64,000 nucleotides of DNA, from positions 1,054,001 through 1,118,000 of the forward strand of contig JAHLEZ010000001.1 of the NCBI GenBank assembly GCA_020726505.1, in the 5' to 3' direction. Below are positions 44,104 to 58,800 of this stretch, one piece after another. How positions within the stretch are numbered: position 1 is the stretch's first letter; each line of letters opens with the position of its first letter. Made by a program: the position numbers and the translations under genes. The notes under the pieces are model-generated. The model did not search any database. It was not told the DNA's origin and saw only the letters and a list, made by a program, of their open reading frames with translations. The stretch comes from Leptodontidium sp. MPI-SDFR-AT-0119. Its lineage: Eukaryota; Ascomycota; Leotiomycetes; Helotiales; Leptodontidiaceae.

Positions 44104-47100
44104 CTACTTCCAAAACGCGATGAAATGCTCAATCAATTTCTCAGCTCCCTCAATCGAGAGCATCTCTTCTGGCGCAAAGACACCCATATCAATTTCCTCT
44201 CCGTGGTAGCGGAGTTCGATATCTAGTGATGGCTGTGTGCTGGTTAGTCTTCCATACCCATACTCATATCTACATCCAAAAAGAGATTAAATCAAACAAG
44301 TAGATAAGGAGATAACACCATGAGTTGAGAACTTACCAAATACGCTCCATCTCCGTCTCTCGCATCCTTCTTCAACATCACCTGATCCATCTCACTCTCC
44401 ACAACTTCTGCTCTCGTACCTAGATCTTGAATAGGCTTCCACTCCACCCCAACTCCATTCCCATAACTGCCGTCGATATTCTCACCGCCTCTCAAAATAT
44501 TAACGAAGCAATCAACTCTCACACCCGTCCATTCAAAGATCTGTTCCAGGCTTGCAGAGACCATCTCTTTACTCCCAATACTTCTGATATCGTTTTGCAC
44601 ATCCCTCGCGATATCTTTTATTCTCCTCTCTAGAGGGTTATGGATGCAGAGAGGTAGGAGATTAAGCGTAGGTGCAGCAAGAGATGAGAGGTCAAGACCG
44701 AAGGGTGCGCGGTTCGCGAGGTAGATTCCGAGTATGACTTGTGGGATTGGCTTTTTTGGGTCGTTGTTCTGGTTTTGGAGAGTACGAGCGCGGATCTTGG
44801 AGAGTGCGGCGAGGAAGAGTGCGTCGGTGCTGACGCCTGTGTCCTGGGCTTGCTTTCGGAGTGGTTTGATGGGTGTGGAGGGGTGGTAGACTTCTGTGCG
44901 TTTCTTGCTCGTGAGCGTGCTAGGAGGGGAGATGGGCGTTAAATTGGGGGTGAGGTAGGACGTCCATTTCTCTTTTGTGATTGATAATGGTGAAGCCAAC
45001 AGAGACTGGGCGACGAAACTCTTGAAGTTGGGACTCGGTGGTTCAATTGTAGCTCTACAGTAGAGAGCTTGTAGCTCGTCGATGAGAATAGGCAGGCTGA
45101 CACCATCGTAGAGAGCATGATGGAGGACTAGCTTAATCGCGACTTGCGAGTCGTCAAAATTCTCAACAACCAGGTTCAATAGCGGTAGTCGAAGGTCGGA
45201 GCTTGATTTCCGAGTACCCATTGAACTGTCTTGTGTTTGATAGATAACTTCGTTCGGCGGATCCTTGAAGACAACTTGCAGGATTCTTGACTGGACTTCG
45301 ATAAAACCTGTCCGCAGGATATCATGTCTCGCCAGCAGAGTCTTCCAAGCACCTTCAAGCTTTGCCTTGTCAATCGGAGCTTGTAGCGCGTAGGTGAAGG
45401 CCTGGTAGAACATCGCACCCTGCGAGACCTGCCATTGCCGGATCATGTACTGTTCTCCAGCGGTAGCAGGCATGATATAGTCAACTTCGCCACCGTTTTT
45501 CTCTAGTTCAGCTAGCTCTGTTTCTAGACTAAGGTCTGAAATGGAATCTGCTATGATCTTGTCGACATCAAGTGGGGCTTCCGGCTCTGACGCGGATGTC
45601 TGGGCAGCTTTCGCCATGGCGAAAACAGTCTGCTCCCTCATGATATCCGAGACGCTTAATTTGATCTCAGATGCTTTCAACAGTGCTGGGAGTTTGAGGA
45701 CTGAGATGGAGTCGAGACCAAGATGGAAGATCGTTGAGTCTTTCCGGATTGAATCTTCCGGGATATCGGAGAGTTTGTGGAGGGCGTTTCGAATGGCGAG
45801 TTCAGTCTTAGTCCACTTCGTGTCAACCAGATCAGCCATCCGAGAAGATTGTGTCGTCTTTTGCTCCTCTTTGATCCTGAATCTTGGTAGCCCACAGATG
45901 GAGAACCCCTCAGCTGTAGAAGTGATAGTTTGTGTTTGGGGAGCAGACACAATTCTCTCCAGCACCTTTTCTAATGCATCGAGAATGCCATTTGTCTCCT
46001 CGGCATTCCTGGCAATGGCTTTGCAGGCCGTGGTCCAAGAAAGATACTCATCATCCACAATTTCCATTTCGATGCAAACTGGGAACTCAACTTCCGAAAC
46101 TCCGTAGACAGATTCATAGAGCTTGTCTGTTCCACTTATCTGGCGACGGCCTTGGTAGATGAACAACGTATCGAATAATGTCGTATCCTTTAACGAAGCC
46201 GAGTCTTGTCTAGAAGCTAACGCATAAGCTTGAGCAGTACCGAGAGGGAAATGTTGATATTGGCGCGTGGTGTCACCCATATCTTGCATGTATCTCAACA
46301 TATCTGATAAGCTACCGTGAATGACAGAACGGACGGCAACAGTGTTCATAAGTGGGAACATAACAGAGCCAGCTTCTTCAGAGTCTCGACAGGAAAGCAC
46401 AGATCCGAAGACGACATCGAGCTGTCTCAGGAGTTGGGAGAGGACCAGAGCCCAACATGTTTGTCCGAGAGTTTGAAGTGTGATTCTTGAAGACTTGCAC
46501 AGTGCTTCGATATCTTTGAGAGGGATACGGGACCGACGTTCCAATCTCGTGCTCGTGCTTAAATTCTCAGTCTTAGGTTCCTTTCGAGGGAATGAGGCGG
46601 GAGGCAAGTTCGATAATGCCGTCCTCCAGAATTTCTTAGCATGCTCGGTCGTGCATTGCAAGACCTCCTCGAGGAAAGGCATGAAATCAGGCCGTGTCAA
46701 TACCTGCCCACGATATGCTCTTTGAATATCCTCATGAATCGCACGTAGAGATGTTCCATCGTACAAGGCGTGCGATATGGCGATCACCAAGTACTTCGAA
46801 GTGCCATCTTCAACAAAGCGAACCTGCAACAACTGTTGATCCTCAGCTGCAAGTTTGGCAGATTCAACTTCGAAAGTCTCCATATAGTTTTCAAAACCTC
46901 GTCCTTCTTGCAAGAGAATGATCTCTGACGAGAGACCCTTGAATCTCTCTTCGAAGCTCTGAACAATCTGAGCAAAGCTCACAGCGGCTTTCGGATCATC
47001 AACCTCCACGAACGTCGTCCTCAGAATCGGTGATTGCTCAACCACACTTCTAACCGCGTCTCTCACCCTCCCCAGATCAACATTTTCACTCAATATGAAT

Positions 47101-50100
47101 CCATCAACGTTGAAATACCTCTTGAATCCCGAATTGATCATCTCGTTGACCATACTCTGCTGCAATGGCGTAGCGGGTAGTACAGCCTCAACATTGTTAG
47201 GGAGCTTGTCCTTGCTTCTCAGATACCTGGTCAGGTCTCGACTCATCTGTAGCAGCGACGCTCCGATAGGAGTCTTGGAGTCGCTAGTTTTGGCAGAGAT
47301 GTTGAGTGCGATTTTCGCGATGGTCTGGCTTTTGACGATGGCACTGACGGGTATTTCGATGCCTCGCTTCTTGAGTCTAGAGGCGAGCTTGATGACATCG
47401 ATACTGTCTAATCCGAGTTCGAATATCGAGGATGTTTCTTTGATAGTGTCCTCGGACACGTTGGCTAGCGCTGCGGTTTCTGATCTGACGGCTCTTGCTT
47501 TTTCTGTCCATGTGAAGGTTCCGGTTTGTACTTCTTGAGTCTTCGGTTGAACTGATGCAGCTAAATTGTCTTCAGTATTTGTAGTGTCATGATTTCTTGG
47601 GCCCAGGCTTGAGATGATATTCTCTCCTGAACTTCCAAGCATATCAACCATCGTCTTCTTCAATTGCTGGAGAAGATCATCCGCCGCTGACTGCGTAATG
47701 GCTGAACCTTGAGCAACAATAGTCAGAGAAAGTTTTCTACTGTCAGGACTCAACGTAGCCTCAAAAGCCAACGGATACTGTCATAAATTAGCTTCATCTC
47801 AGCGTAACTAAAAAGATATATCAACTTACATCAGCGACCATCTCATCACCAACTTCCCTCCACACCCCCTCCGCAAAAACCTCATCCTCCACCTCGGGCC
47901 TCTGAAACACAAACAGCGTATCGAAAAGACTCTGTCCCGGCTTTGCGGCGCTCCATCTTTGGATATCCTTCAAAGGCGTATGCTGGAAATCCTGCATCTG
48001 CATATTGAACTCGTGGCATTTGGTTACTAGTTGGGAGGACTTGGTGCCAGGCTGGATCGTGATGTGGAACGGGACTGTGTTGAAGAGTGGGCCGATGACT
48101 TTATCTGCACCGTCGAAGTCGGTGGCGCGGCCTGATGTGACGATGCCGATTGTGAGATTTGGGGAGGTGATGGTTTGGAGTACTGAGACCCATGCTGCTT
48201 GCGCTACGGCTTGAGGGGTAACGCCAAGTTGTTTTCGCACAGAATCAAAGTCGACGAGATTGTCTAGTGTACTTTTTGCGATGATATCGGTAGTCGAGTC
48301 AGGGTTGTCAGGCAATGGGCTCGGAGACCAGTCACTGAGATGCGACATCCAGAAGTCTCTAGCTCCAGGGACTTTTACAAGAGGTCCATATGATAGTGAA
48401 GATGTGAAACAGGGTCCATAGTCAATCGATTCCAGTTTGTGATACTCATCTATGACACGGCGTAGTAGCATCGTCATACTATTCCCATCATACAACCCGT
48501 GGAATATCCGAAGCTTCATCGTGTTTCCTTCAGAAGTCGATTCGAAAAAGAGACTGTAAGGGGTGTTCAAAGAAGCCGCCTTCTCTTCCGATTCATAGTC
48601 AATGGGCTTGTCGTATGAAGCAAGACCCCCCTTTCGCAAAACAACCTGAGCGAATCCATCATCAGTCGCAACGAATTTCATCCTCAACACCTCAAGCCTC
48701 TCAGCCACACTCTTCCAAGCACCCACCAACCTCTCCACATCAACACTTTCATCAAGCTTAAACTCAAACTTGTTGAAGTACAGCGCTGTATCGCTTTCCA
48801 GGAACCGGTAGATAATGCCCTCCTGCACCGGCGTACAAGGCGCAATCTTCTCGACCTCTGCACTCTCAATCCCCAATTCACCACATACTGATGCGATATG
48901 TCTCTGCTCGAAAGCAGCAATGCTCTGTGCGGCTGCAACATAGGCATTCTCTCTTCCTTCGCCATTGTTGGTACCTTCGAGGAGAGCTCGGACGAGTTCT
49001 TTCATCGATGTGTTATTCTTCACCACAGAGAGCTTCGCATTTTCCAGACCAGCGTTCTGTAAAGATCGCGTAAAACTAATGATAGAGATGGAATCGATCC
49101 CAAGCTCGAAGATCGTTGTTCCACCTGTCAAAGCTGCAGATTCGATCTGCAGAACTTTGCCAATGACATCGATCACACCCTTCTCGCTGGCGGTCCACTT
49201 ATTATCATCTTGGCCAGCTTGGCTCAGTTTCTGCAGATCTTCGACTTGAAGTTCGTTGTACATAGCGGCGAGTTGTTTCGAATCAGCTTTATTGTTTGCG
49301 TTCAACGGCAGGGCTTTGATGGGGATGAAATGTGTGGGAACCATATATCCAGGCAAGTGCGACTTGCAAGCATCTCTCATCGACGAGATTGGGGTATTTT
49401 CATTGCCAGAACCAGAATTCGTGACAAAGAATGTCACGAGTTGCTCTTTCTGCTGAGTGCTATGTTTGAGTACGAGAGTGACGACCTCTTGGATCCCGTC
49501 GACGCCTTTCTTGATGACTTCGTTGATCTCACTTAGTTCGAGACGTTGGCCGCGGAGCTTGACTTGGTCGTCGGCTCGACCGAGGAATATGAAACTTCCA
49601 TCGTGGAGGATGCGGACGAGATCTCCGGTCCGATATACACGTTCGTTGAAGGATTTCAAGGCTGGGAAACGTTCTGCTGTCAGATCGGGACGGTTGAGAT
49701 ATCCTTTTCCTACTAGCTTGCCAGAGACGCACAACTCGCCGATACCACCGCGTAGTACTGGAAGCTCTGTGCCGGGTTTCATAACGAATGAACCTACGTT
49801 GATGTATGCGGGACCGATATTCGATGGCTTGCCGTTCTTCGGAACTCGAGGGTACATTGTACAGCCAATAGTCGCCTCGGTTGGTCCGTACCCATTGTAG
49901 ATACAAGCATGCTTACCCCAGACATCGAGGATTTCTTGCTTGAGTTGTTCCCCGCCTGTGATGAAAGCTCCTTTACAGAGTGTTGGTACATCGTCTGGGT
50001 GGATGAGCCGAGCAAGACTGGGGGTAAGATCTATGTGAGTAATTCCCAATTGTTGAATTGCGCCGGTGATATCTTCGAATATCAGATCTCGTGGAGCTGA

Positions 50101-53100
50101 TGCAACGCAGATGCCTACACTCCAGCTCCAAAATTGTTCCATGACGCTGACGTCGAAGTGGAAAGAGGCGAATTGTAGGTATTTGGAGTTCTCATCCCAG
50201 TGGCCAGCGAATAGGAAGGAGAATGCAAGCATGAATTGCACGGTGTTTTCGTGGGTAATCAAGCACCCCTTTGGAGTGCCAGTAGTTCCCGATGTGTATA
50301 GGCAGTACGAGACATCCTCAGGTGTGATGTCGCGAGCTAATTTTGGCCGTTTAGAAGAGCAGCCTTCGAGGATCTCTGGGGAGTCCAAGTTGATTAGATC
50401 TCCACCCAGTATACCTTTGATATTTTGACCTGGCTTGCCAGCAGTAACCACAATCTTAGCTCCTGAGTCTTCCACAATGAACTTGAGTCGATCGCCTGGT
50501 GCATTTGGATCGAGTGCAACGTATGCACACCCAGCTTTCAAAATGCCAATGATGGTGAAAGAAGCCTCTGCGCACTTGTCAAAGCAGATTGCTATCATAT
50601 GTCCAGGCTCGGCGTTTCTCCGCAAGAGCATGTTGGCAATTTTATTGGCTTCCTGGTTGAGCTGGCTGTAAGTCCATGATGTGCTCTTGAAATTATCTGG
50701 TTCGAGGCTTGCAGCAAATTCTAGAGCTTTTCTATCGGGGAACTCGCGGGCGCCCAGTTCGACGAATTCGTGAAGTAGGGTCACAGGACCGGGCAGAACC
50801 TTCTCCTCTGCGGCTGTGATTGAAAGGAGGGAGTCTGACGTGCGAGGAGCAACATCGCAGGGATTCTGAGGATTTTCAAGTATATCAAGTAGCAGTGCAT
50901 CGTACTGCTGCAGAAGCAATTCAGCATGTTCCACTGGGATGATATCTTTTCTGAAAGTCAACCGCAGCGTCACCTCGCCGTTGGTCGTAGGTTGGACTTC
51001 CAAAGAGACTGCATAGTCCACTGATGCTTCTTCTTTGACAATCTTCCACGGCATATCGACTTTCTCGTCGCCATCTGGAAGTTTCTGGAACGCGAATAGA
51101 GTATCGAAGATCTTGCCTTCGGGATACCCAGCCCACTTTTGGATAGAAGTGAGTGGTGTAAATTGATGCTTGTGGAGTGACGCATTCGAGTCCATAGTCC
51201 GAGATAGCAGTTCTGCGTTTGTCCCAGTGATTTCACATCGTACTGGAAGAGTGACGATACTTGGGAAGGCAATCTGGTCGGCACTCTCGTGGACAGACCG
51301 TCCCGAGAGGGTCATACCAAACGTCGTGGAAGTCTCACCAATGTAAAATGTCAGTAATCTTCCCCACGTTGCCTGGGTGGCGGCTTGGACAGTGACTCCA
51401 TTGCTGCGACACAATTCTTCGAGTTTGGAGGACGAGGATTGGGAAATGATTTCCTTGACTGCGCTGGTAGTGTCTGATAGACGGAGAGGAGTGAGGTCAG
51501 GAAAGCGATTGACGATAATTTTGTTCTCGTCTTTCTCCCAAAACGACTTCTTCTCATCTTGGCTTTGCTGGGAGCCCTGTAATATTTCTCCGAGAAGTGT
51601 GGCGACTGGGGGACGAGGAGCCGAAGTTTGGGTTGCGTATACCCTTGCAACATCAGTTAGAAGCATCTGGATTGACTGTGCATCGTAAAGAGCGTGGTGT
51701 GCTGTAAAGCGAAGGACTGTAGAGCCATTCTCTTGGAAAATATTCAAACTCCACGGCTTTTTGAAGAAGTCTTCCGCTTTGGAGGCTTCAGTAGAGCACT
51801 CTTCGGCACTCTCATACAAAGGCAACTCATAATCTTCCTTCATCTGAATAACCATTGCGAATGGATGCTTGGGATATTCTGTTGACGCGAAACCCGTTCG
51901 AAGCATCTCGTTACTGTCACAAACGGACTTCCAGGCATTCTTGAGCCCCGGTATTGATATATCGGCAGGAAGCTGGAACCAGATACTGTTCACGTATTCC
52001 AGACCTTCTGAATGGAATGTTTGGGCAAGCATGCCTTGCTGGACAGAGGTGCATGGCAATACAGCTTCCACCTTTTCTGGAAAAAGTCCAAGCCTCGAAC
52101 AGACGCCTTGTCTATGCTTGTTGTCAAACGCTTCAAAGTCATATTCTGAGACCTCTGCATCGTCACCTTTGGATCTGGACAAGAAGACACTTAGCCGCGC
52201 AATGGTAGGATTCTCCAAAATATCGCTTGCCAGAACGCTGTGTCCTTGCTTCCGGAGCCGTGTTGCAACCTGTACCGTGCTAATACTATCCAGACCAAGT
52301 CGGAAGATGCTCATATCTCGGCCGATGTTCTCAGAAGGTACGTCCGTGAAGTCCGAAATTATGTCTCTTAGCTTCAACTCATCAGAGGACAAAGATGTCG
52401 ACATTATTTCTGCCTTCGTTTTGTCTGACTTTGATTTTTCTTGGCTGTCTATCTTCGCGATGATCTCCTCTTTCGTAGCTGGGGACAGGATTTGACGACG
52501 TGGGTTCTCCAGCGCAGTACGAAGCTTTGCATCGAATGCTTCGAGGAGGACGGATGCTTCTTCTTCTGGGATGGCAGAGGTGTACGAATGCAAAATAATC
52601 TCAAGGGTATCATCGCTATGCTTAGGCACGACCTCACAAACGAGAGGGAAATCCATGGCGCCATTGTCATCTGTAATGGACCAGATTGAGGAATCGATAT
52701 CTCGTGACGGTTGTTGCAAAATGAAAAGAGTGTCGAAGAGGCGAGAGCCATCAGGGCTGAACTTAGATTGGATGCGCCGTAATGGTGTCAATTGAAAGGG
52801 AAGGGAATCGGCGTTGAGAGTTTGCAACTTTCGGAAGGCTTCAAGATAGGAGAGGCTGTGGATGTTCTGTAACCGAGATGGGATGGTGTTGAAGCAAGGT
52901 GCAACAAGTCGCTCGATACCGTCGATTGGGATTGAGCGACCGCTGACAACGTTGCCGAAACAGATATCGGTCTCATGGAGTCGTTCTGCTAAAAGTGCCG
53001 CCCAAGCTGTGTGGCATACTGCCAGAAGAGAAGTGCTGTGTTTCCGGGTACTTTCTTCAAACCAACTCAGGGCAGACTTTCCGTTGATTCGCTGAACCCT

Positions 53101-56100
53101 AGTGTGTGTCCCTTGTGTCTGAGGTTTAGGGCTGGTTTGAATGTTGTCAAGTTTTGGGAAACCACAGCAACGTAATTTGGAGTTCCAGAATTGATCTGCC
53201 TCATCCATATCCATAGACACCATAGATCTCAAGAACGGAGCAAATGACACAGGAACCGGGAGATCTTCGCTATGGTACAACTTCTCGACTTCTTCATAAA
53301 GTACAGCAAGAGCCACTCCATCATACAGAGCATGATGCATGGAGATGACAAGCTGTGTACTCCTAGGCGACGTTATCAAATCTAAGGAATACGGTGGCTC
53401 GGACTCCTTCTGTGGCATCTTATCCTGAACGGATGTTGCTGATGTGAACTCCAGGTCGTAATCTTCGAGCACAACCTGAATGAAAGGATATCGCTGCATC
53501 TCCGTGCTCACGAAACAAGTCCGTAAGATTTCATGTCTTCGTGCCATCGCCCTCCAGCAATTCTCCAGCTTCGCAACATCGCCACGAACATCCAAGGTGA
53601 CGTGGTTGTCATATAACTTTTCGGATGAGGCTTCTGCTGCAGAAAGCATGGCTTCCTGGAGTGGCGTGCACGGAAGGATACTCTGTACGCGTTTGCCAGT
53701 ACACTTGAAGCTGTCCACCGTTGACTCAATGAATTTCTCGTCAAAACCGAAGTTCAAGTCATCCAATGCTGGATTTCCACTTGTGTCAGCTTCTTGGCTC
53801 TGAGATGCAAGTCTCTCCGCTAGCCTCATAACAGTTGGGAATTTTAAGATGTCAGATATATTGACACGATGCGGGGTATGCTTGGTGAGAATCTTAGAGA
53901 GCTGGATCGCGGATATCGAGTCGATGCCTAGGTTGAAGAAAGAGGTATCGGGGCCAACTTCGCCTGCTGGCATTCGAGCCACTTCGGAGACACATTTTGC
54001 AATTACTTTCTCGATCTCTGTCCAGGTGTGATTTGATGTTGATCTGGATGCTTGAGAAGTCTGGTCGAGGTATTTTACGTCAAGGGCTTGGAAATGCTTG
54101 ATCAGGAGCCGCTTGTCGATTTTGCCTTGCAGTGTGGACGGCATGAATGACACGGGAATGAGAGCAGAAGGAATCATGTATGCTGGAAGCGCTGAGTCTA
54201 GACTCTTGTACAGTCGGTCAATGACTTCTTGGTCAGGCTTCAGACATTCGAGACTCTCAGACACATCTCGACCAGACGTCCAGAAGCATACCAAGCGCTG
54301 CGAGTTATCCTTTTCGTTACTGATGACCATGGTCACACAATCTGCGACTTCTCCCGATCTCAGCATAATGTTGTTGATCTCGCCAAGCTCAACCCTTTGT
54401 CCTCGAATCTTGACTTGATCATCTTTTCGTCCAGTGAAGACTAGGGAGCCATCTGGCATCAGGCGTCCAAAATCACCGCTACGGTAAAGACGTCCATATT
54501 CCGGGTGCTCGATGATCTTGCCAACCTCTTGGCTACGATCCATATACCCACGGAAGACTTGCGAGCCACCGAAGCAGAACTCTCCAATACCTCCTCGAGG
54601 AACGAGATTGAAATCTGGTCCAGGGGCCAATACAAAAGCAGAGGTATTCTTGAATGGCGGCCCTATGTTGTCGATCGCATCAGACATTGCCACTCTGGGA
54701 TTGACAGTGCAGATATTTGTTGTCTCGCTGGGGCCATAACCTTGCCAAAGGCCCTTGCCCGCCCAAGTGTTGAAAACTTTGGAGGTCACACCCTCTCCTG
54801 CAGTAACCAAAAATTCCACGTTGGGTACATTTTCAGGGTCTATCAAAGCAGCGACAGTTGGTGTCAAGCTCAAATGAGTAACTTTCAATAGCCGGATAGC
54901 GTTCTCGACATCTCGAAATAGGACGTCCTTGACAGCTGAGCAGATTGTTCCGCCAACTCTCCATGCGAAAAATATCTCGAAGACCGAGACATCAAAAGCT
55001 TGAGAGCAGGACTGTAGGAACCGAGAATCTTTGGTCGTAGGATACAGATCTTGAAGAACATCCAAATTGCTGAGGAGATTTCCTTGGGTCACTAGAACTC
55101 CCTTTGGGGTCCCAGTGCTTCCAGAAGTGAAGACACAATACGAAACCATGTCTGGCGAGGACCTTGGTGGTATATTGCTCACGGAAAACGAAGAAAGATT
55201 GACTTCATCGATGCAGAACACTTTGATGGATTTGAAAAGCTTAAGCAGAGGCCTGGACGATGACCGTGCCACGACAACCTTGATCTTCGCCTCTTGGAGA
55301 ATGTGCTGCAGTCGATCATTGGGTACATCAGGTGTAAGAGGAAGGTAACCAGCCCCAATTTTTGCCGTCGCAAGAATGGATGCATAGAGATCAAGTGACT
55401 TCTCCATGCATATGCAGACAAGTTCATCGGGTAGGACGCTATACTCCTGCAACAAGTAGCTTCCGATCTGATTTGAGTACGAGTTGAGCTCGGAGTATGA
55501 CATGCGATCCACAGAAATCGCATCGTCGTCGATCGACGTGGCAAACTCGATGGCAGGTCTCTTTGGATCTAAGACTGCCAGATTCTCAACTGAGCTAGAA
55601 AGGGTGCTGGCTTTCAACTCAATTTCGGGTTTCTCGTTCTCAACGGATAAAACGTTCTTGTCGAGATGGCTGAAAACAGTATCGAGCGAGGCGTCCGCAT
55701 CTTCAACAATCGCTCTTGCCAACTGTTCAACTTGTAACAACAATGTACGGATCTGCGATGATGGAAACAATGCTTGCTGGTAGTTGGCTTTAAGCTCGAT
55801 ATTCCCCAAACCTGGGATGACTTCCAACGTCAAATTGAATTCGAGATTGTCCACGGTATCAATGAGTACGATATGTTGTCTCTTGTGATCGTAGCTATGC
55901 AAAGTTTGTTGCCAGATGAGTAGTGTGTCGAAAAGCTGTTGTCGAGGATTGATTCCACTTGTGGCTTTGATGTCACGGAGGGGGAGTGTGCTGTGTTGCA
56001 AGTGCTTCCTGTTTGTCGAATTCAGCTCTTGGACCAAGCATTGGAGATTTGCGGAGGTTGACAAGTCAACTCGAATTGGAAGAGTTGCAAGGCATGGTCC

Positions 56101-58800
56101 GGCAATGTTTTCAATCCCAGTAATCGGTAATGTTCGACCTGAAAACACTGTTCCGAAGCATATATCTGAGGCTCCGATATATGAGCTTAGAACAAGAGCA
56201 TATGCTGCTTGGAACAATGACTGCGGACTAACCGAGAGGCGACGTGCAGTCACCTCAATGTCCGATGTAGAAAGCGAGGTTTGAAGTCGCTCAATGGCCA
56301 AAGATGGAGAGGGGTGTAGTTTGGTGTTGAAATTGGGAATTTGCGCTACATCAAGAAGAGACAAATGATCCCTCCAATAATCTTTCGAGGACCAATCATC
56401 AGAATTGAGTGCACCATTTTGGTAGCCGTCAACAATTTGGATAAAGGGTGGACGGGCTGACAGAGGGCCATCTAAAAGCAGCGTATTGAGATCATCAAGC
56501 ATCAATTCAAGTGACCACGCATCGTAAAGAGCATGATGGATATGGATGAGAAGCTTGGTAGCAGATTCGAGTCGTAGAACTTGGAATCGAATGGGTCGGT
56601 GCAAAGAGACGTCTCTGGACTCATCGAACTCGTACCGGAGCTCTTCCACAACGTCGATCTGGGAATCCTCTAAATTCCTCCAGATGATCTGCAGGTACCC
56701 CTTGTGGTCATAGGGCTCTGCGAACCCAGTTCTCAAGATTGGGTTGGCATCAGCCAAATCATACAATGCCGAAATGATGTCCTCAACATCAGTGATTCCT
56801 GGTAGCTCCAACTCAACCCAATTACGATATGCTTTTTCGTCAATGGCAGTTTCTGACAACATGGCAGATTGAAGTGGTGTGCACTGTATGGTGTATTCCA
56901 CGTCTTTCGCGTGTCCGTTCAGCAGAGTTTCTATCTTGTCTCTGCTGGGCTCTTGGTGGGACTCTGGTGTTGGGGAAATAGCTGTGGAGGTATCGCAAAG
57001 CTCAACGAGAGACTTGAAAGTTTCGGCTTGTAGAACTGCGATTGTGTCGACATTGAAGCCCGACCCACGTAACTTTGATGCTACTCGAATCGCAACGAGG
57101 GAGTCGATACCTGCAGCTGCAAGCCGCGTGGTTATTGAAAAGTTGCCAAGAACTTCTTGAAGGACATTCTTCACAACCCGTTCCGTCTCAGTCACCAATA
57201 TTTGGTTGTTCTGAGAGGATGCCCGGTCCGCTTGGTAGTCAGATTCCAACTTTTTCTTGTCCACCTTGCCTGATGGCAGGTATGGAAAGTTCTGCAGGAG
57301 GACAATTTCGCTTGGTACCATGAACTTTGGGAGCCACTTTGAACACATCTCCATCACATCTTCAGACTTGATCAATTGATCTTCCGTGAGAGCAAACATT
57401 ATGAGTATCCCATTCAGCACAACCGCTACTACGGTCTTCAAGTCTGGATGTTTGTATGCAACCTCCTCAATCTCACCGAGTTCGACTCTTTGGCCACGAA
57501 GTTTCACTTGGCCAGCACTCATACGTCCCAGGATCTCGATCGTTCCATTTTCTAGTTGTCGTGCCTTATCACCCGTCCGATAGTACACCCTGCCATTGAA
57601 ATTCACAAACGCTGCCTTGTTCTGCTCCTCTCGATTCAAATACCCTTGTGCAAGTTGAGGGCCGCCCAGCACAAGCTCGCCGAGCTCTCCTATAGGCAAG
57701 AATTTGAGGTCCGCTGCATCTTCTAAAGAAGTACTGGCAGATGCAATAAACGTTGAAACAGTGTCAAAGGGGATCCCAATATTTCCAGGCTTTGCATCTG
57801 CCTCCATTTTCGGGTATATTGTACAGTGAATGGCTGCCTCTGTCGGGCCATACATGCCATAGAGCATATTGGGCTGCGTCTCCGAACCTCCGAATTCCTT
57901 GACAATAGGCCATGTCAACATTTCTCCAATAGTTAGGAGAAGCCTCAGCCCAGGAGCGTTTGATCTCTTCTGAAGGAGGGAGCCGACGACAGTCGGGGTG
58001 AGTTCCGCCGCATCGATCTCCAATTCCGTCATCATTCCGGGCAGGTCATTGAGAAGTTGACTCCGACTGCAACCCACCAGTGTAGAACCTCGTATGAGTG
58101 GAAAGAAGATCTCGAAGACTGAAACATCGAAAGATGGCGCAGCAAATTGTAGAAATCGTTCGAACTGAGGGATGTGTTTTTCGTGTGCTAGCAGTGACTG
58201 GGAAACAGCCATATGACTGACAGCCACACCCTTTGGAGTTCCGCTCGATCCAGATGTGTACATCACGTAGGATATATCATCGTGGGTAGTATCACGTGTC
58301 TTGACACTCTCACCCGTTTGTTGTTGCGCAACATCGGGCAATTCATCCACAAGGATAATTGTTGGCCCGTTTTCCCAAAAAACAACATCCTCGAACTCGG
58401 GGGTTGTGATGATGAGGCTTGCAGAGACATCATCAACAACGAATTTGATTCGGTCTTTAGGCGCGTCGAGATTGATAGGGCAGAAAGCGCCTCCAGATTG
58501 GAGAACAGCTAGCTGCGAAATGTACAATGCCGGTGACTGTGGAAGGAGTATTGGAACAATATGTTGAAGAATTCTGGTATCGGTCGTTTGTGAGTTGACA
58601 AGAGACTCGTGTATCCGCGATTCCAAAGATGCGACGCATAACTGCAAGTCATGATAACTGTATCGCTTTCTGATTCCATTGCTGGTGAAGTCTAGGGCAC
58701 AAGTCTGGCTGTGCTTCTCCCATTGGATCAGCTCATGCAGGAGCCGGGGCCCTTCCAAAATCGTAGGAGGGTCATTGAGGATAGAAAGTCGTTCGGTCAT
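44104..58800 (-). CDS. sidC: ferrichrome-type siderophore NRPS (SidC/NPS2 family, ferricrocin synthetase)
   Basis: Exons 47830-58800, 44337-47777 and 44104-44232, all phase 0, give 4846 residues; the 52-base intron has a GTAAGT donor. Domain order with approximate residues: A1 (YTSGSSGTPKG ~184), T1 (GIDSL ~568), C1 (HHALYDA ~757), A2 (TSGSTGTPKG ~1228), T2 (GIDSI ~1628), C2 (HHALYDG ~1825), T3 (GLDSI ~2168), C3 (HHALYDA ~2370), A3 (TSGTTGTPKG ~2837), T4 (GIDSI ~3236), C4 (FHGLYDG ~3435), T5 (GLDSI ~3779), C5 (SHALYDG ~3994), T6 (GLDSI ~4346), C6 (HHALYDG ~4546). Every T domain keeps its serine. Three A domains with a closing T-C-T-C define ferrichrome synthetases, which assemble hydroxamated ornithine with small amino acids into a cyclic intracellular siderophore. 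There is no terminal thioesterase, as expected for this family. The start at 58800 (MTERLSILNDPPTILEGPRL) is preferred because conservation begins there; an in-frame ATG at 58956 exists. Three SreA-type GATA motifs lie upstream. Confidence 0.92.

Noticed and set aside
47778..47829. Break of the NRPS into two genes at this point
   Set aside because: The gap has a GTAAGT donor and ATGACAG acceptor and joins two C-domain halves in phase; it is an ordinary 52-base intron, not a split gene.
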